DNA of 64,000 nt from Paenarthrobacter nitroguajacolicus (GTDB lineage Bacteria > Actinomycetota > Actinomycetes > Actinomycetales > Micrococcaceae), in the NCBI RefSeq assembly GCF_007786235.1, contig NZ_VNFK01000016.1:46831-110830 (forward strand), read 5' to 3'. This document shows positions 41,843-52,091 of this stretch, piece by piece. How positions within the stretch are numbered: position 1 is the first letter of the stretch; each line of letters begins with the position of its first letter. The position numbers and the translations under genes were made by a program. The notes under the pieces are model-generated. The model had not been told where the DNA came from, ran no database searches, and saw only the letters and a list, made by a program, of their open reading frames with translations.

Positions 41843-43947
41843 GCGTCGATGCGCTCCCGATCCAGGGTGGCGGCACCGGCGATGATGAACTCCTTGCGCG
41901 GCGCCACATCCGAACCCATCAAAAGGTCGAAGACTTCTTCAGCACGCTGTGCGCTTTCAATGCCCACTTTTCGAAGTGTCCGGTGGCGCGGATCCATGGT
42001 GGTTTCAGCGAGTTGCTGTGCGTCCATTTCGCCCAGGCCCTTGTAACGCTGAATGGGCTCCTTGTAGCGCTTCCCCTCCTTGGCAAGGTTGGCCAGAAGG
42101 ACGTGGAGTTCAGCCTCCGAGTAGGTGTAGATCATCTCGTTGGCTTTCTGGCCCGGGTTGATGACCTCCACGCGGTGCAGAGGAGGGACGGCGGCAAAAA
42201 CTCGTCCCGCCTCGACCATGGGCCGCATATAACGGAAGAAGAGCGTCAGCAGAAGTGTGCGGATGTGGGCGCCATCAACGTCGGCGTCCGTCATGAGGAT
42301 GACTTTGCCGTACCGGGCTGCGTCGATGTCGAAGCTGCGGCCGGAGCCTGCACCAACCACTTGGATCAGTGCCGCACACTCTGCGTTGGAGAGCATGTCC
42401 CCCACAGAAGCCTTCTGGACGTTGAGGATCTTGCCGCGGATGGGCAGCAGAGCCTGGAAATCCGAGGAGCGCGCAAGCTTGGCGGTACCCAGCGCGGAGT
42501 CGCCTTCCACAATGAACAACTCCGAACGAGCGACGTCGTCGGTGCGGCAGTCAGCTAGCTTGGTGGGCATCGAGGAGGTTTCCAGAGCGTTCTTGCGACG
42601 CTGCGTTTCCTTGTGCACGCGGGCCGAGATGCGCGACTTCATTTCGCTGACCATCTTCTCCAAGAGAAGCGCAGACTGGGCTTTGTCGTTGCGGTTGGCC
42701 GAGTTCAAGCGTGTGGTGATTTCCTTTTCAACCACCTTGGCCACGATGGCACGAACCGCAGACGTACCCAGGATCTCCTTGGTCTGACCCTCGAATTGCG
42801 GCTCTGCCAAGCGGACAGTCAGCACGGCCGTCAGTCCTGCGAGGATGTCGTCCTTCTCAATTTTGTCGTTGCCGGCTTTGAGTTTGCGGGCGTTCGTTTC
42901 CACAGCTTTGCGGAAGGTCTTCAGCAGGGCAGCTTCAAAGCCGGATTGGTGCGTTCCGCCCTTCGGCGTGGCGATGATATTGACGAAGCTGCGCATGGTG
43001 GTTTCGTAGCCAATTCCCCAACGAAGGGCGATGTCAACCTCGCAATCACGTTCGACTTCAGCGATCTTGCTGTGGCCATTCTCGTCGAGGACTGGGACGG
43101 TTTCCTTGAACTTTCCGGAACCATGCAGACGCCAGACATCCGTCACCCCCGAGTCGGCCGCGAGGAACTCAACGAACTCACTGATACCGCCGTCGTGGTG
43201 GAAAACTTCCTCGTGGACACCATTCTCGCCGGGGGTTCCCGCCAGCTTGCGCTCATCACGGACGGTGATCTTCAAGCCCGGCACAAGGAAGGATGTCTGG
43301 CGCGCGCGCGACGCAAGATCGTCGTACGAGAATTTGGCATCAGGCGTAAAGATCTGCCGGTCCGCCCAGTAGCGCACCCGGGTTCCCGTCACACCACGCT
43401 TCGCTTTGCCTACGACGTCCAGCACCGAGTCCTCAACGAAGGGTTCAAACGGCGCATTCGGGCCTGGCTTGGACCCCGAATCGACGAACCTTCCGGGTTC
43501 GCCGCGACGGAAGGACATTTGGTAGGTCTTGCTTCCGCGATCCACTTGGACATCCAGACGACTGGACAAAGCGTTTACCACAGATGCGCCCACACCGTGG
43601 AGGCCGCCGGAGGCTGTATACGAACCGCCGCCGAACTTACCGCCGGCATGCAGCTTCGTGAACACGACTTCGACGCCGGACAGGCCGGTCTTGGGCTCTA
43701 CGTCAACCGGAATACCGCGGCCGTCGTCATGGATTTCCACCGAGTTGTCGGCGTGCAGGATCACCTTGATGTCATGGCCGAAACCAGCCAGGGCTTCGTC
43801 GACGGCGTTGTCGATAATTTCCCACAAGCAATGCATGAGTCCGCGGGAGTCCGTGGAGCCGATGTACATGCCCGGGCGTTTGCGGACGGCTTCCAAGCCC
43901 TCAAGGACAGACAGGTGCCGGGCGTTGTATTCAGAACTCGGTGCCAC
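41839..43947 (-). CDS. parE: Type IIA DNA topoisomerase subunit B (topoisomerase IV ParE-like)
   Basis: 702 residues. The GHKL ATPase has EIIDNAVDEALAG, HDDGRGIPVD and GGLHGVGASVVNALS. The transducer and Toprim domains follow, with VEGDSALGTAK and LMTDADVDGAHIRTLL. The tail carries QRYKGLGEMDAQQL. The subunit relaxes or decatenates DNA with subunit A at 27.6-30.1 kb. A separate gyrB-gyrA pair is expected near the origin, which makes topoisomerase IV the likely assignment. The start is GTG with GAAGGAG upstream. Confidence 0.92.
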   Translation of the reverse strand: MAPSSEYNARHLSVLEGLEAVRKRPGMYIGSTDSRGLMHCLWEIIDNAVDEALAGFGHDIKVILHADNSVEIHDDGRGIPVDVEPKTGLSGVEVVFTKLHAGGKFGGGSYTASGGLHGVGASVVNALSSRLDVQVDRGSKTYQMSFRRGEPGRFVDSGSKPGPNAPFEPFVEDSVLDVVGKAKRGVTGTRVRYWADRQIFTPDAKFSYDDLASRARQTSFLVPGLKITVRDERKLAGTPGENGVHEEVFHHDGGISEFVEFLAADSGVTDVWRLHGSGKFKETVPVLDENGHSKIAEVERDCEVDIALRWGIGYETTMRSFVNIIATPKGGTHQSGFEAALLKTFRKAVETNARKLKAGNDKIEKDDILAGLTAVLTVRLAEPQFEGQTKEILGTSAVRAIVAKVVEKEITTRLNSANRNDKAQSALLLEKMVSEMKSRISARVHKETQRRKNALETSSMPTKLADCRTDDVARSELFIVEGDSALGTAKLARSSDFQALLPIRGKILNVQKASVGDMLSNAECAALIQVVGAGSGRSFDIDAARYGKVILMTDADVDGAHIRTLLLTLFFRYMRPMVEAGRVFAAVPPLHRVEVINPGQKANEMIYTYSEAELHVLLANLAKEGKRYKEPIQRYKGLGEMDAQQLAETTMDPRHRTLRKVGIESAQRAEEVFDLLMGSDVAPRKEFIIAGAATLDRERIDA

Positions 43948-44215
43948 TCGGGGTGTGCTCCTTCGGGGAATATCTTGGGGTACATCTTCAGGGTGTTTCC
44001 CAGCCTTGTTATTGCTGGTAATTCAGGGCAAACACTGCTCATACTAGGCTAGCCGCGGGCACCGACAGGCGCCGGTTGCCACTCCCGGCCCGGCCCAAGC
44101 TGCATAGTTACGTTACGCACATGTGATACGCGGACAGCGAAAGTGACCCATCCTTGCCATGGTTCTGCGTCGAATGCTGGTTATATGGATGTACAGAACT
44201 ACTAAGGAGGCCGAC

Positions 44216-44437
44216 ATGACAACAGCAGTTGCAGACCGCACGCTGAACGCAGCTGACCGCTGTGACCGTTGCGGAGCCCAGGCGTACGTCCGCGTTGTAC
44301 TCGAGTCCTCCGGCGGTGAGCTGCTGTTCTGCGGCCACCACGCACGTGCAGTTGAAGCTACGCTTCGGCCCATGACTTCCGACTGGCACGATGAGACCGA
44401 GCGCCTCAACGAGAAGGCTCCCGTCCCCGTCGACTAG
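44216..44437 (+). CDS. DUF7455 small zinc-binding-like protein beside sigA
   Basis: 73 residues. The core is AADRCDRCGAQAYVRVVL followed by LLFCGHHARAVE, giving three cysteines and two histidines able to hold zinc. AAGGAGG lies seven bases before ATG 44216. Proteins of this kind lie next to the main sigma factor gene in many actinobacteria. The function is not known. The strong ribosome site suggests high expression. It converges on sigA with a hairpin between. Confidence 0.88.
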   Translation: MTTAVADRTLNAADRCDRCGAQAYVRVVLESSGGELLFCGHHARAVEATLRPMTSDWHDETERLNEKAPVPVD

Positions 44438-44476
44438 ACAGGGCAGTCCGGCACGTCCGGAACCACTTTGAGCGTA

Positions 44477-44506
44477 CAGGGCTCCTCCCGATTGGGAGGG
44501 GCCCTG
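44477..44506. terminator. Bidirectional terminator between DUF7455 gene and sigA
   Basis: A 13-bp stem (CAGGGCTCCTCCC with GGGAGGGGCCCTG, one G-U pair) has loop GATT and is followed by TTGCTTTG. Confidence 0.82.
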
Positions 44507-44572
44507 TTGCTTTGTCGTCGCGTGCTGTTGCTTTGTCCTCGCGTGCGTGCTGCTTCGTCGTCGCGTGCGTGC
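44505..44572. repeat. Three degenerate 21-25-bp direct repeats
   Basis: Units start TGTTGCTTTGTCGTCGCG (44505), TGTTGCTTTGTCCTCGCG (44526) and TGCTTCGTCGTCGCG (44551), each ending in GTGC. They lie in the 256-base gap after the terminator. No coding capacity with a ribosome site. Confidence 0.75.
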
Positions 44573-44693
44573 TTCATCAATGGGCGCGTGCAGTCTTTGC
44601 TGTTGCCAGCCGCGGCCTGCATCATGACCAGCGATACAACGAAGCGGCCCAGCCGGGAGTCCGACTGGGCCGCTGCGCCGATGCTGGGACTGT

Positions 44694-46007
44694 TTAGTCC
44701 AGGTAGTCCCGGAGGACCTGCGAGCGGGACGGGTGCCGCAGCTTGGACATGGTCTTGGATTCGATCTGGCGGATGCGCTCACGCGTGACTCCGTAGACCT
44801 TTCCGATTTCGTCTAAAGTCTTCGGCTGGCCATCGGTCAGGCCGAAGCGCATTGCCACCACTCCCGCCTCGCGCTCGGACAGGGTGTCCAGGACGGAATG
44901 CAGCTGCTCCTGCAGGAGTGTGAAGCTGACCGCGTCAGCGGGAACCACTGCTTCCGAGTCTTCGATGAGGTCACCGAACTCGGAGTCACCATCCTCGCCC
45001 AAGGGGGTGTGCAGCGAGATCGGCTCGCGTCCGTACTTCTGGACCTCGACGACCTTTTCGGGCGTCATGTCCAGTTCGAGCGCCAATTCTTCCGGTGTAG
45101 GTTCGCGACCCAGGTCCTGAAGCATCTGGCGCTGTACACGGGCCAGCTTGTTGATGACTTCCACCATGTGCACCGGGATACGGATGGTGCGGGCCTGGTC
45201 TGCCATGGCCCGGGTGATGGCCTGGCGGATCCACCACGTGGCGTAGGTGGAGAACTTGAAGCCCTTGGTGTAGTCGAACTTTTCCACTGCGCGGATAAGG
45301 CCCAGGTTGCCTTCCTGGATCAGGTCCAGGAAGAGCATGCCACGGCCCGTGTAGCGCTTGGCCAATGAAACGACCAGGCGAAGGTTCGCTTCGAGGAGGT
45401 GGTTCTTGGCACGCTTGCCGTCATGGATGACGAATTCAAGCTCGCGCTTGAGCTTGGGATCCATGGATCCGTCGTCAGCGTTGATCTTTTCCTCGGCGAA
45501 GAGTCCTGCCTCGATGCGAAGCGCAAGATCGACTTCCTGCTCGGCATTCAGCAGGGCAACCTTGCCAATCTGCTTCAGGTAGTCCTTGACGGGGTCGGCG
45601 GTAGCACCGGCCGACATGACCTGCTGGACAGGCGCGTCATCGTCATCGGCATCCGAGTAGACGAAGCCCGAACCGGAGGGAGCAGCTTTGTCCTTGGTGG
45701 TCGCTGCGCTGTCCTCGGCGTCGTCGTCTCCGACTTCGACTTCCTCCGCAGCTGCGGGGTCAAAGTCCTCGTCCTCGGCGTTGGCATCCTCGGCGTCGGA
45801 GCCTGAGGACTTGTTCGCGGCTTCAGCGGCGGCCTTCGCGCCGGGCTTGGGTCCACGCTTCTTGGGTGCCGGCTTGTCAGAGTCACCCTCTGAGGCCTTG
45901 TTGGCGGCACGTGTGGCCGCGCGCTTTGCCGACGTGGCCGCCTTCTTTTCCTCAGCGGTCAATTCGGCCTGGGCGGCGGGTTCCTTCTCGACGGAAGACG
46001 GAGTCAC
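44694..46007 (-). CDS. sigA: Primary RNA polymerase sigma factor
   Basis: 437 residues. A long acidic/Ala-Lys N-terminus (about 1-130) is followed by region 1.2 (DPVKDYLKQIGKVALL). Region 2 carries NLRLVVSLAKRYTGRGM and STYATWWIRQAITRAM, which form the -10 recognition and melting face. Region 3 contains REPTPEELALELDM, and region 4 ends in TLDEIGKVYGVTRERIRQIE and LRHPSRSQVLRDYLD for -35 binding. It is the housekeeping sigma factor. The start is GTG with AGAAAGG upstream. Confidence 0.97.
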   Translation of the reverse strand: MTPSSVEKEPAAQAELTAEEKKAATSAKRAATRAANKASEGDSDKPAPKKRGPKPGAKAAAEAANKSSGSDAEDANAEDEDFDPAAAEEVEVGDDDAEDSAATTKDKAAPSGSGFVYSDADDDDAPVQQVMSAGATADPVKDYLKQIGKVALLNAEQEVDLALRIEAGLFAEEKINADDGSMDPKLKRELEFVIHDGKRAKNHLLEANLRLVVSLAKRYTGRGMLFLDLIQEGNLGLIRAVEKFDYTKGFKFSTYATWWIRQAITRAMADQARTIRIPVHMVEVINKLARVQRQMLQDLGREPTPEELALELDMTPEKVVEVQKYGREPISLHTPLGEDGDSEFGDLIEDSEAVVPADAVSFTLLQEQLHSVLDTLSEREAGVVAMRFGLTDGQPKTLDEIGKVYGVTRERIRQIESKTMSKLRHPSRSQVLRDYLD

Positions 46008-46039
46008 AGAAAACCTTTCTAGCGGCGGTCTGTGGAATC

Positions 46040-46072
46040 ACCATACGGGCAACACCACTATGACCCTGTCAA
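46040..46072 (-). promoter_or_regulatory. Tentative sigA promoter
   Basis: TTGACA (46067-46072) and TATGGT (46040-46045) on the minus strand, with a 21-base spacer that is longer than normal. The rest of the 244-base gap shows no gene. Confidence 0.3.
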
Positions 46073-46251
46073 GTCCGCGATCAATTTCAAATGCGATCGC
46101 CGTCTGCAGAGTCTTTAGGTAGAACTCCCGACGGCGCTGAATTGTTCCCGAAATTCGGGCCAACTCAGGCATTCGAACGCGGACCCAACCGGGTCTCGGC
46201 ATCCATTGTCTCACGGTTTTGCGAAACGTACGCCGGATAAAGCAGCATCCC

Positions 46252-47511
46252 CTATAGGACCGCGTCCTTCGGCCCTCGCCAAGCGGACGAAGGACGGCGT
46301 GCCCATTCGCAGACATTTCCCTGCCCCAGAATGTCCATCATCAATTCGGCCAATCGGTAGCCTGGGTGGGCAGCCTCCGCACGACTCAGGAAGGCGTGGG
46401 CGATGGAGCCGCTTCCCTTGCCCCAGGAGATCCATCCTTGGAGCGTCAGTGCCGCGGCGGCGACGACACCCGACTCGCCCTCAATGCTCAAGCCAGCGAG
46501 AACTTGCTGCAAAGCATCAAGATGGGCCCAACTGGGCACCGGGGGCTGCATTCCCAACAGGACATCGCCATAGGTATGAATGTCAGTCATCCAGTCCGAC
46601 CCGCTGGGCTGTGTGGACTCAGGCTGAGCAAGAGGTGCAGCAATGCCTAGCTCTGTTGGATCGAAAGGCAGGATATCCACGCCGTCCTCGACAAACAGCC
46701 CGAAGGCTTCAGCACCCGACTTCGCCGACTCAATGCCGGCCGCCGCCATCACCAGTACCGCATCACGCCACGCCGGGACCTTCAGCGTGGTTCTGAGGAA
46801 TCCCATGAGCCCGGCGTCATTCCCCTGCTGCAACAGATCACCGTTCACGGCCCTCGTCAGCACGTGCTGCCACACTGCGAGAACGGCATCCAAACAAAGC
46901 TCGCTGCGCCACCTTCCCAGAATGCGCTCCCCGAAGCGGGCCTCAGACTCAAGCACCTTGGGATTGAGTGCGCCGGACATGGCTGGCAGTGGTTTTCCGA
47001 GCCCGTTCTTGGGGGACGGCCCGATGGTACTCCCCCGGAACACCAGTTCCGCACTCAGTCGGCTGTCCTTAATACGTTGAACGGGGAGCCCGGGAAAGGG
47101 ACAGCACGTCGTATCCGAGCAGTATGCGCTTCGCCAGTACAACGAACCGACCAGCCACGCATCCAGAACCGAAAGGTCAACCTGGTCAAGGCACTCCCGG
47201 AGGGCCTCAAGCAGGGGCATGTTCTTCTCAAGCACGGCGCCTTCAGTCCAGCCATCATCGGTATAAAGCGCAAGAACGACGCCGTTGGCGTCTTCGTCGG
47301 CGACGAGATAACTCCGGACCTGTTCGGCGAAGGCGGCGACGGCCCGCCGTGATGTGCCGGACGGCAGGTCTACCCGCAGCGTGGCACCAAGGACCTTCCC
47401 CTGCATCGTGATGGCCACAAGGCTGTCTTCCGGCCAGTAGCCCAACATATGGGGTATGTAGCCAAGGATGTCTTCGGGCTGGTGGATGCTGAGCGTTCTC
47501 TTCGTGGTCAT
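46252..47511 (-). CDS. DUF4192 protein
   Basis: 419 residues, soluble. The N-terminus has the family signature EDILGYIPHMLGYWPEDSLV and the segment VLGATLRVDLP. A middle SLYWRSAYCSDTTCCP and a C-terminal HPGYRLAELMMDIL are also typical. The family is actinobacterial with unknown function and often lies near sigA. It is separated by its own 95-base upstream gap from the MFS gene. Confidence 0.88.
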   Translation of the reverse strand: MTTKRTLSIHQPEDILGYIPHMLGYWPEDSLVAITMQGKVLGATLRVDLPSGTSRRAVAAFAEQVRSYLVADEDANGVVLALYTDDGWTEGAVLEKNMPLLEALRECLDQVDLSVLDAWLVGSLYWRSAYCSDTTCCPFPGLPVQRIKDSRLSAELVFRGSTIGPSPKNGLGKPLPAMSGALNPKVLESEARFGERILGRWRSELCLDAVLAVWQHVLTRAVNGDLLQQGNDAGLMGFLRTTLKVPAWRDAVLVMAAAGIESAKSGAEAFGLFVEDGVDILPFDPTELGIAAPLAQPESTQPSGSDWMTDIHTYGDVLLGMQPPVPSWAHLDALQQVLAGLSIEGESGVVAAAALTLQGWISWGKGSGSIAHAFLSRAEAAHPGYRLAELMMDILGQGNVCEWARRPSSAWRGPKDAVL

Positions 47512-47606
47512 GGCTCAAGCCTGCGCAACTCGCACCAGTAGTGACAGGGCGCATTCCGCCTATGTGGAAAAGCTACGGAGGTTGGAAGCAGCCGCCGCGT
47601 TTCGAG

Positions 47607-48974
47607 CTACCGGCTGTCCTGCTGACCGCCCGCAGGATTGGAACGGCCTGCGCGTCGCCGCTCGATCCGTTCGCGGCGCTGCTTGGCGAGAGTGGTCACC
47701 AGAGGAGGAACGTGGATCCCTTGGGTCGCCATTTGCCGGCGAACCTTGCGCCTGGTCACCAGGATGAGCACTGTGCCAATCCCCAGCAGCACAAACTGGA
47801 CGCTGAGGGCAATCCGGAACGGGGCAAGGCCGTATAGATCGCCGCCCGAGAAACCGCTGGCGTACAGGAGGTCAAGTACCAGTCCAATGAGGTAGATCGC
47901 AACGAGCGCGGCAATGAAGCCTCCCACGTTGACGATGCCCGTTGCCGTGCCGATCCGGTGCGAGGGGTTGAAGGTCCGGGCGAAATCGAAGCCAATCATG
48001 GAGCCCGGCCCACCGACGGCCAGCACTACCACCAGGATCACCAGAAGCCACAACGGGGCACGTTCCGGAAGAACGAGCACTGCGGCCCAAGCCATGGCAG
48101 TGGCCATGGTGATCAGGAGGACCATCGCAGATCTGCGCATGGGATGCTTCGACACAAAGCGGCCAAAGCCAGGACCAGCCACAATGGCCGTTCCCACGAA
48201 CAATGCCATCAAGGCCGACACGGTCCCGGCGTCGAGGCCCTGTGCTGATAAGAGAAACGGGTAACCCCAGGTCATGGCGAACAGGTTTCCGCTGAACTGC
48301 ACGGTGAAGTGGCTCCATAGCCCAAGGCGGGTTCCAGGCTGTTTCCATGCCCGGGACAGTGAGACGCCGGTGGCACGCAGCCCCTGGCCCGATTCCCTGG
48401 GTGGGTGCCCTGGAGGAGCGTCCCGAAGCACCGCAAGGACCAGGATGACGGCAAGCACGGACATGGCCGCGAGTGTCAGGAACGCTGGTGTCCAGCCAGC
48501 CGTGTGAAGAAGAAGCGCAAACGGAACCACGCTGAAAAGCTGGCCGAGCTGACCGCACATCCCTGTGAGCTGGGTAATCAGCGGAACTCTGGCCGGAGCG
48601 AACCAAAGCGGAACCAGCCGAATCACGGAGATAAAGGTCATCGCATCGCCGGCACCCACCAGGACACGGCCCAGGACACCCGCGGGGATGCTGTCCGCAA
48701 ACGCCAGCTGCAACTGCCCCAGCCCCATCAATACGGCGCCCCCGGCCACCATGGCCCGCGAACCGAACCTGTCCACCAGGACACCGACGGGTATCTGCAG
48801 CCCGGCGTAGACCAGGAGTTGAAGGACGGTGAAGAAGGATATGGCTGCAGCGCTGGCATGGAAACGTTCGGTAGCTTCCAGTCCTGCGACACCGAATGAG
48901 GTCCTTTGCGCCACGGCCACCAAGTAGGCGAACACGCCGATCGTCCAGATAAGCCAGGCGCGGGGAGCATTCAC
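47607..48974 (-). CDS. MFS transporter
   Basis: 455 residues with about 12 membrane helices and a basic C-terminal tail (TRRKVRRQM, RRERIERRRAG). Motif A appears as GVLVDRFGSRAMVAGG. It resembles the oxalate/formate- and nitrate-type MFS groups only loosely, so the substrate is unknown. The only supported start is a GTG at 48974: an in-frame stop lies two codons upstream. GAGGA abuts it, and CATAAT sits six bases before it, so it is probably leaderless. Confidence 0.88.
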   Translation of the reverse strand: MNAPRAWLIWTIGVFAYLVAVAQRTSFGVAGLEATERFHASAAAISFFTVLQLLVYAGLQIPVGVLVDRFGSRAMVAGGAVLMGLGQLQLAFADSIPAGVLGRVLVGAGDAMTFISVIRLVPLWFAPARVPLITQLTGMCGQLGQLFSVVPFALLLHTAGWTPAFLTLAAMSVLAVILVLAVLRDAPPGHPPRESGQGLRATGVSLSRAWKQPGTRLGLWSHFTVQFSGNLFAMTWGYPFLLSAQGLDAGTVSALMALFVGTAIVAGPGFGRFVSKHPMRRSAMVLLITMATAMAWAAVLVLPERAPLWLLVILVVVLAVGGPGSMIGFDFARTFNPSHRIGTATGIVNVGGFIAALVAIYLIGLVLDLLYASGFSGGDLYGLAPFRIALSVQFVLLGIGTVLILVTRRKVRRQMATQGIHVPPLVTTLAKQRRERIERRRAGRSNPAGGQQDSR

Positions 48975-48980
48975 TCCTCA

Positions 48981-48986
48981 ATTATG
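48981..48986 (-). promoter_or_regulatory. -10 box of a leaderless promoter (MFS gene at 47.6 kb)
   Basis: CATAAT on the minus strand, a five-of-six match to TATAAT, six bases before GTG 48974. Confidence 0.4.
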
Positions 48987-49009
48987 CCTGTCGGCGCCTC
49001 AAAGATGAT

Positions 49010-49948
49010 TTATTGGGGCGAGTCTTTACGTGCCAGGTAAGCCTCGACCGCCGCACCAATGTCCTCGGCATTGGGCAGTTCATCATTCTCGTCCGCCAGT
49101 AGCGAGCGGCGGACGACGCCTTCGGATTTCTCGTCGTACCGCGTCTCAAGATTGGAAACCACCGCTTGTACTTCTTCGGAAGACTCGATCTGCTCTGCGA
49201 TCTGACGCCCCACCTCACGGCCCGCTTCGCGGAGCCGGTCGGTGGGCAACATCAGTGACGTTGCTGCCCCCAGATACTCCAAACCCGCTACGGCGGCCGG
49301 AGGGTACTCGGCCTCGGACAGGTAGTGCGGGACATGGATAACATAGCCGGCAACATTGCGTTCGGCTTCCGTCAGCCTGAGTTCGAGGACATGACCAATG
49401 GCCGCCGGTACATCCACCGTGGGCTTCCAGCTGGAGATGCCTTCGATCAGATCCGGGCGGTTGCCGTGGACGGTCACACCTACTGGCCGGGTGTGGGGCA
49501 CCGGCATGGGGATGGAGTGGATCCACGTCACCAGGTTGACGTCGAGCTTTTCGACGATTCCGACAACCGCGCGGGAGAACCGCTCCCACTGCAGATCCGG
49601 CTCAAAACCGGCAAGCAGCAGAAATGGCTGCCCGAGGCCATCGTGCAACTTGTACAGGCCGAGTTTGGGAGCGTGGTAATCCTGCAAGTGGTCCTCCACG
49701 AAGCTGATGTGGGGACGTCGCGAACGGTAGTCGATGAGCTGGTCGGCGTCGAACATGGCGATCACTTCGGCGTCGAGTTCCTCCAACATTTCCGCGTTGA
49801 TCTGCCGGACCACATGACCGGCATCAGCAAAGCCCGTGAACCCCATGACCATGTTCAGCCCACGGAGTTCGGGGCTATGGAAGGTCTCGATGTTGCTTGC
49901 GTAGAGCGACTCGGGGTCCAGGAGGTAGCCGGATATCCGTTCAAACAC
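49010..49948 (-). CDS. PAC2-family (proteasome assembly chaperone-like) protein
   Basis: 312 residues. Recognisable PAC2 elements are GLNMVMGFTGFADAG, FDADQLIDYRSRRPHISF and LLAGFEPDLQWERFS. Conserved HSIPMPVPHTRP and HVPHYLSEAEYPPAA follow. Eukaryotic PAC2 helps assemble 20S proteasomes. The bacterial members are actinobacterial and their function is not settled. No proteasome gene lies in this window. The start is GTG with AAAGGAAC upstream. Confidence 0.9.
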   Translation of the reverse strand: MFERISGYLLDPESLYASNIETFHSPELRGLNMVMGFTGFADAGHVVRQINAEMLEELDAEVIAMFDADQLIDYRSRRPHISFVEDHLQDYHAPKLGLYKLHDGLGQPFLLLAGFEPDLQWERFSRAVVGIVEKLDVNLVTWIHSIPMPVPHTRPVGVTVHGNRPDLIEGISSWKPTVDVPAAIGHVLELRLTEAERNVAGYVIHVPHYLSEAEYPPAAVAGLEYLGAATSLMLPTDRLREAGREVGRQIAEQIESSEEVQAVVSNLETRYDEKSEGVVRRSLLADENDELPNAEDIGAAVEAYLARKDSPQ

Positions 49949-50271
49949 GGCGTGTTCCTTTCACAGTGGCAAAGTTCGGGGTGGTTTCCGCACGCCGTCA
50001 TCATGGCGTCAAAAGCACACCAAGGGGTGGCGGCGGATCCTATGTATCTGTACAACGCTGCACGTCCGACGGGCATTCCTGCCCATGGTGTGCCGCAGCT
50101 CTCATTTAATTGCTGTCCGCAGTGCTCTAGAGACTACGATCGAAACGGGCCGCCCCGGCGGCCCCTAAGACCAAGGCCGCCGTCGCAAGAGGACGTCGGG
50201 CGCGTACCGGGGCAGGCCGCCAAACATGCGGCCCCGCCATGCAATGCAGAGAGAAGTGAGGAAACATCCTC
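49949..50271. other. Divergent promoter region PAC2 / leucyl aminopeptidase
   Basis: 323 non-coding bases. TTGCTG (50110-50115) and TACGAT (50135-50140) are a possible promoter for the aminopeptidase with a 19-base spacer. The roughly 125-base leader is very GC-rich and contains the perfect palindrome GGGCCGCCCCGGCGGCCC (50147-50164). No reading frame with a ribosome site was seen. Confidence 0.45.
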
Positions 50272-51795
<1,524 letters not shown>

Positions 51796-51820
51796 GCGCC
51801 ACCCCCCCGCCCCCGCGGTG

Positions 51821-51860
51821 TGCGCGGGCCCCTGCAGATCACTCTTCAGGGGCCCGCGCA
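51821..51860 (+). terminator. Terminator after pepA
   Basis: A perfect 14-bp stem (51821-51834 with 51847-51860) around a 12-base loop, 25 bases after the stop. Confidence 0.82.
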
Positions 51861-52013
51861 GCCCCGGAATTATGCGGCGTGTAGCGCTGTGTCACAAGTG
51901 AACGTGAGTCTCGACACAAGCGCTCCACAAACGCCCGCAGAGGGTGGAGCATGGGTAGGTGGTTCGCTAAGGTGAACTCGATAGTCACAAATGCAAGAGA
52001 ACTTAGGTGCTGG

Positions 52014-52019
52014 CATAAT
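52014..52019 (+). promoter_or_regulatory. Candidate -10 box of lpdA
   Basis: CATAAT in the 231-base gap between the pepA terminator and lpdA; no convincing -35. TAAGGT at 51968-51973 is an alternative. Confidence 0.35.
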
Positions 52020-52091
52020 CACGGCAGAACAAGTTCCAAAGACCAGATGGCACGCAGTCCCGTGTCATCATTCACGCGAGGGAGCGTTTTA

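Noticed and set aside
46038..46316. Short minus-strand frame upstream of sigA
   Set aside because: It overlaps the DUF4192 end and the sigA promoter region and has no ribosome site.
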